Source: Paraspadella gotoi (lineage: Eukaryota > Chaetognatha). Taken from it: a stretch of DNA of 64,000 nucleotides. The stretch covers positions 22,324,709 to 22,388,708 of the forward strand of contig CM119264.1 in NCBI GenBank assembly GCA_051294375.1, written 5' to 3'. Positions 62,434 to 64,000 of this stretch are shown here, piece after piece. A model generated the notes under the pieces. It worked only from the letters and a program-made list of their open reading frames with translations, had not been told where the DNA came from and did not search any database. Every line of letters begins with the position of its first letter. Position 1 is the first letter of the stretch. The position numbers were made by a program, and so were the translations under genes.

Positions 62434-62768
62434 AACGGACGGACGGATCGACAGAGACGGACTAAGCTTGCGGCGCCAAAAACCCCCACCGAACCTCGCG
62501 GCAAAAAATGACCAAACTTCCCCTCAATGCAACCCTGATACTTTCTTCTCCGCCTCGTGGTCACCGGAAACCGCCACTGTGGACTCGGCAGTCGGCACCC
62601 TTTGGATTACACGGTGTGATGGCACGCGCGTCTTCCCACGCTTCGAAGTTAGAGGCGTGGCGAGATCTTGCGTCCTCCCGAAGTCCCAGACGTTCCCAGT
62701 GACTTTCTGAACTTTCTTGTTTTTTCCCTTAATTTCTGCCAAAAAAAAAACAAACTAAAAGCTGAATT

Positions 62769-62774
62769 AATAAA
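62769..62774 (+). terminator. Poly(A) signal of the K2P gene
   Basis: AATAAA about 335 bp after the stop codon, the first good signal downstream. Confidence 0.5.
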
Positions 62775-62779
62775 TATCT

Positions 62780-64000
<1,221 letters not shown>

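Overview
This window is intron-rich genomic DNA from an animal, probably an invertebrate bilaterian. It is not bacterial or viral. The reasons are phased GT-AG introns throughout, AATAAA signals, metazoan gene families (RECK, ODAD2/ARMC4, a two-pore K+ channel, a TPMT-like methyltransferase), abundant (GA)n and (TTTC)n microsatellites and MITE-like elements. I cannot name the species. An outer-dynein-arm docking gene implies motile cilia or flagellated sperm. The assembly is a noisy draft: runs of N occur at about 6061, 37310, 44267, 51298, 61305 and 61898, and one 3.9-kb block is present twice with many single-base indels. || Layout. 1-8494: no recognisable gene; purine tracts, a dispersed GC-rich repeat in three copies, a foldback palindrome and an AT-rich repeat. 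8495-15403 (+): 3' half of a RECK-like gene; one of its introns holds, on the opposite strand, a complete four-exon gene for a small secreted cysteine-rich protein (9409-10394), and another holds a 613-bp hAT-type MITE. 16649-31985 (-): about 45 exons of a secreted aspartate-rich protein made almost wholly of thrombospondin-type-3-like calcium-binding repeats. 31986-34649: no clear gene. 34650-50961 (-): ODAD2/ARMC4; its armadillo half is clean, one 3' intron carries a nested same-strand TPMT-like gene (35946-37157), and the 5' exons occur twice inside the duplicated block. 51645: a possible divergent first exon. 53300-59282: low-complexity DNA. 59283-62433 (+): a two-pore-domain K+ channel. 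62434-64000: its 3' flank and a (GA)n tract. || The genes do not form a pathway. The most striking object is the repeat protein gene. Its exons are quantised in a 39-nt unit (39, 117 = 3x39, 234 = 6x39), nearly all in symmetric phase 1-1, and it ends in two mutually exclusive terminal exons of opposite charge. Other points of interest are the nested cysteine-rich gene, a RECK model that lacks its Kazal region and ends in a transmembrane-plus-tail exon, and a K2P channel model with almost no extracellular cap.
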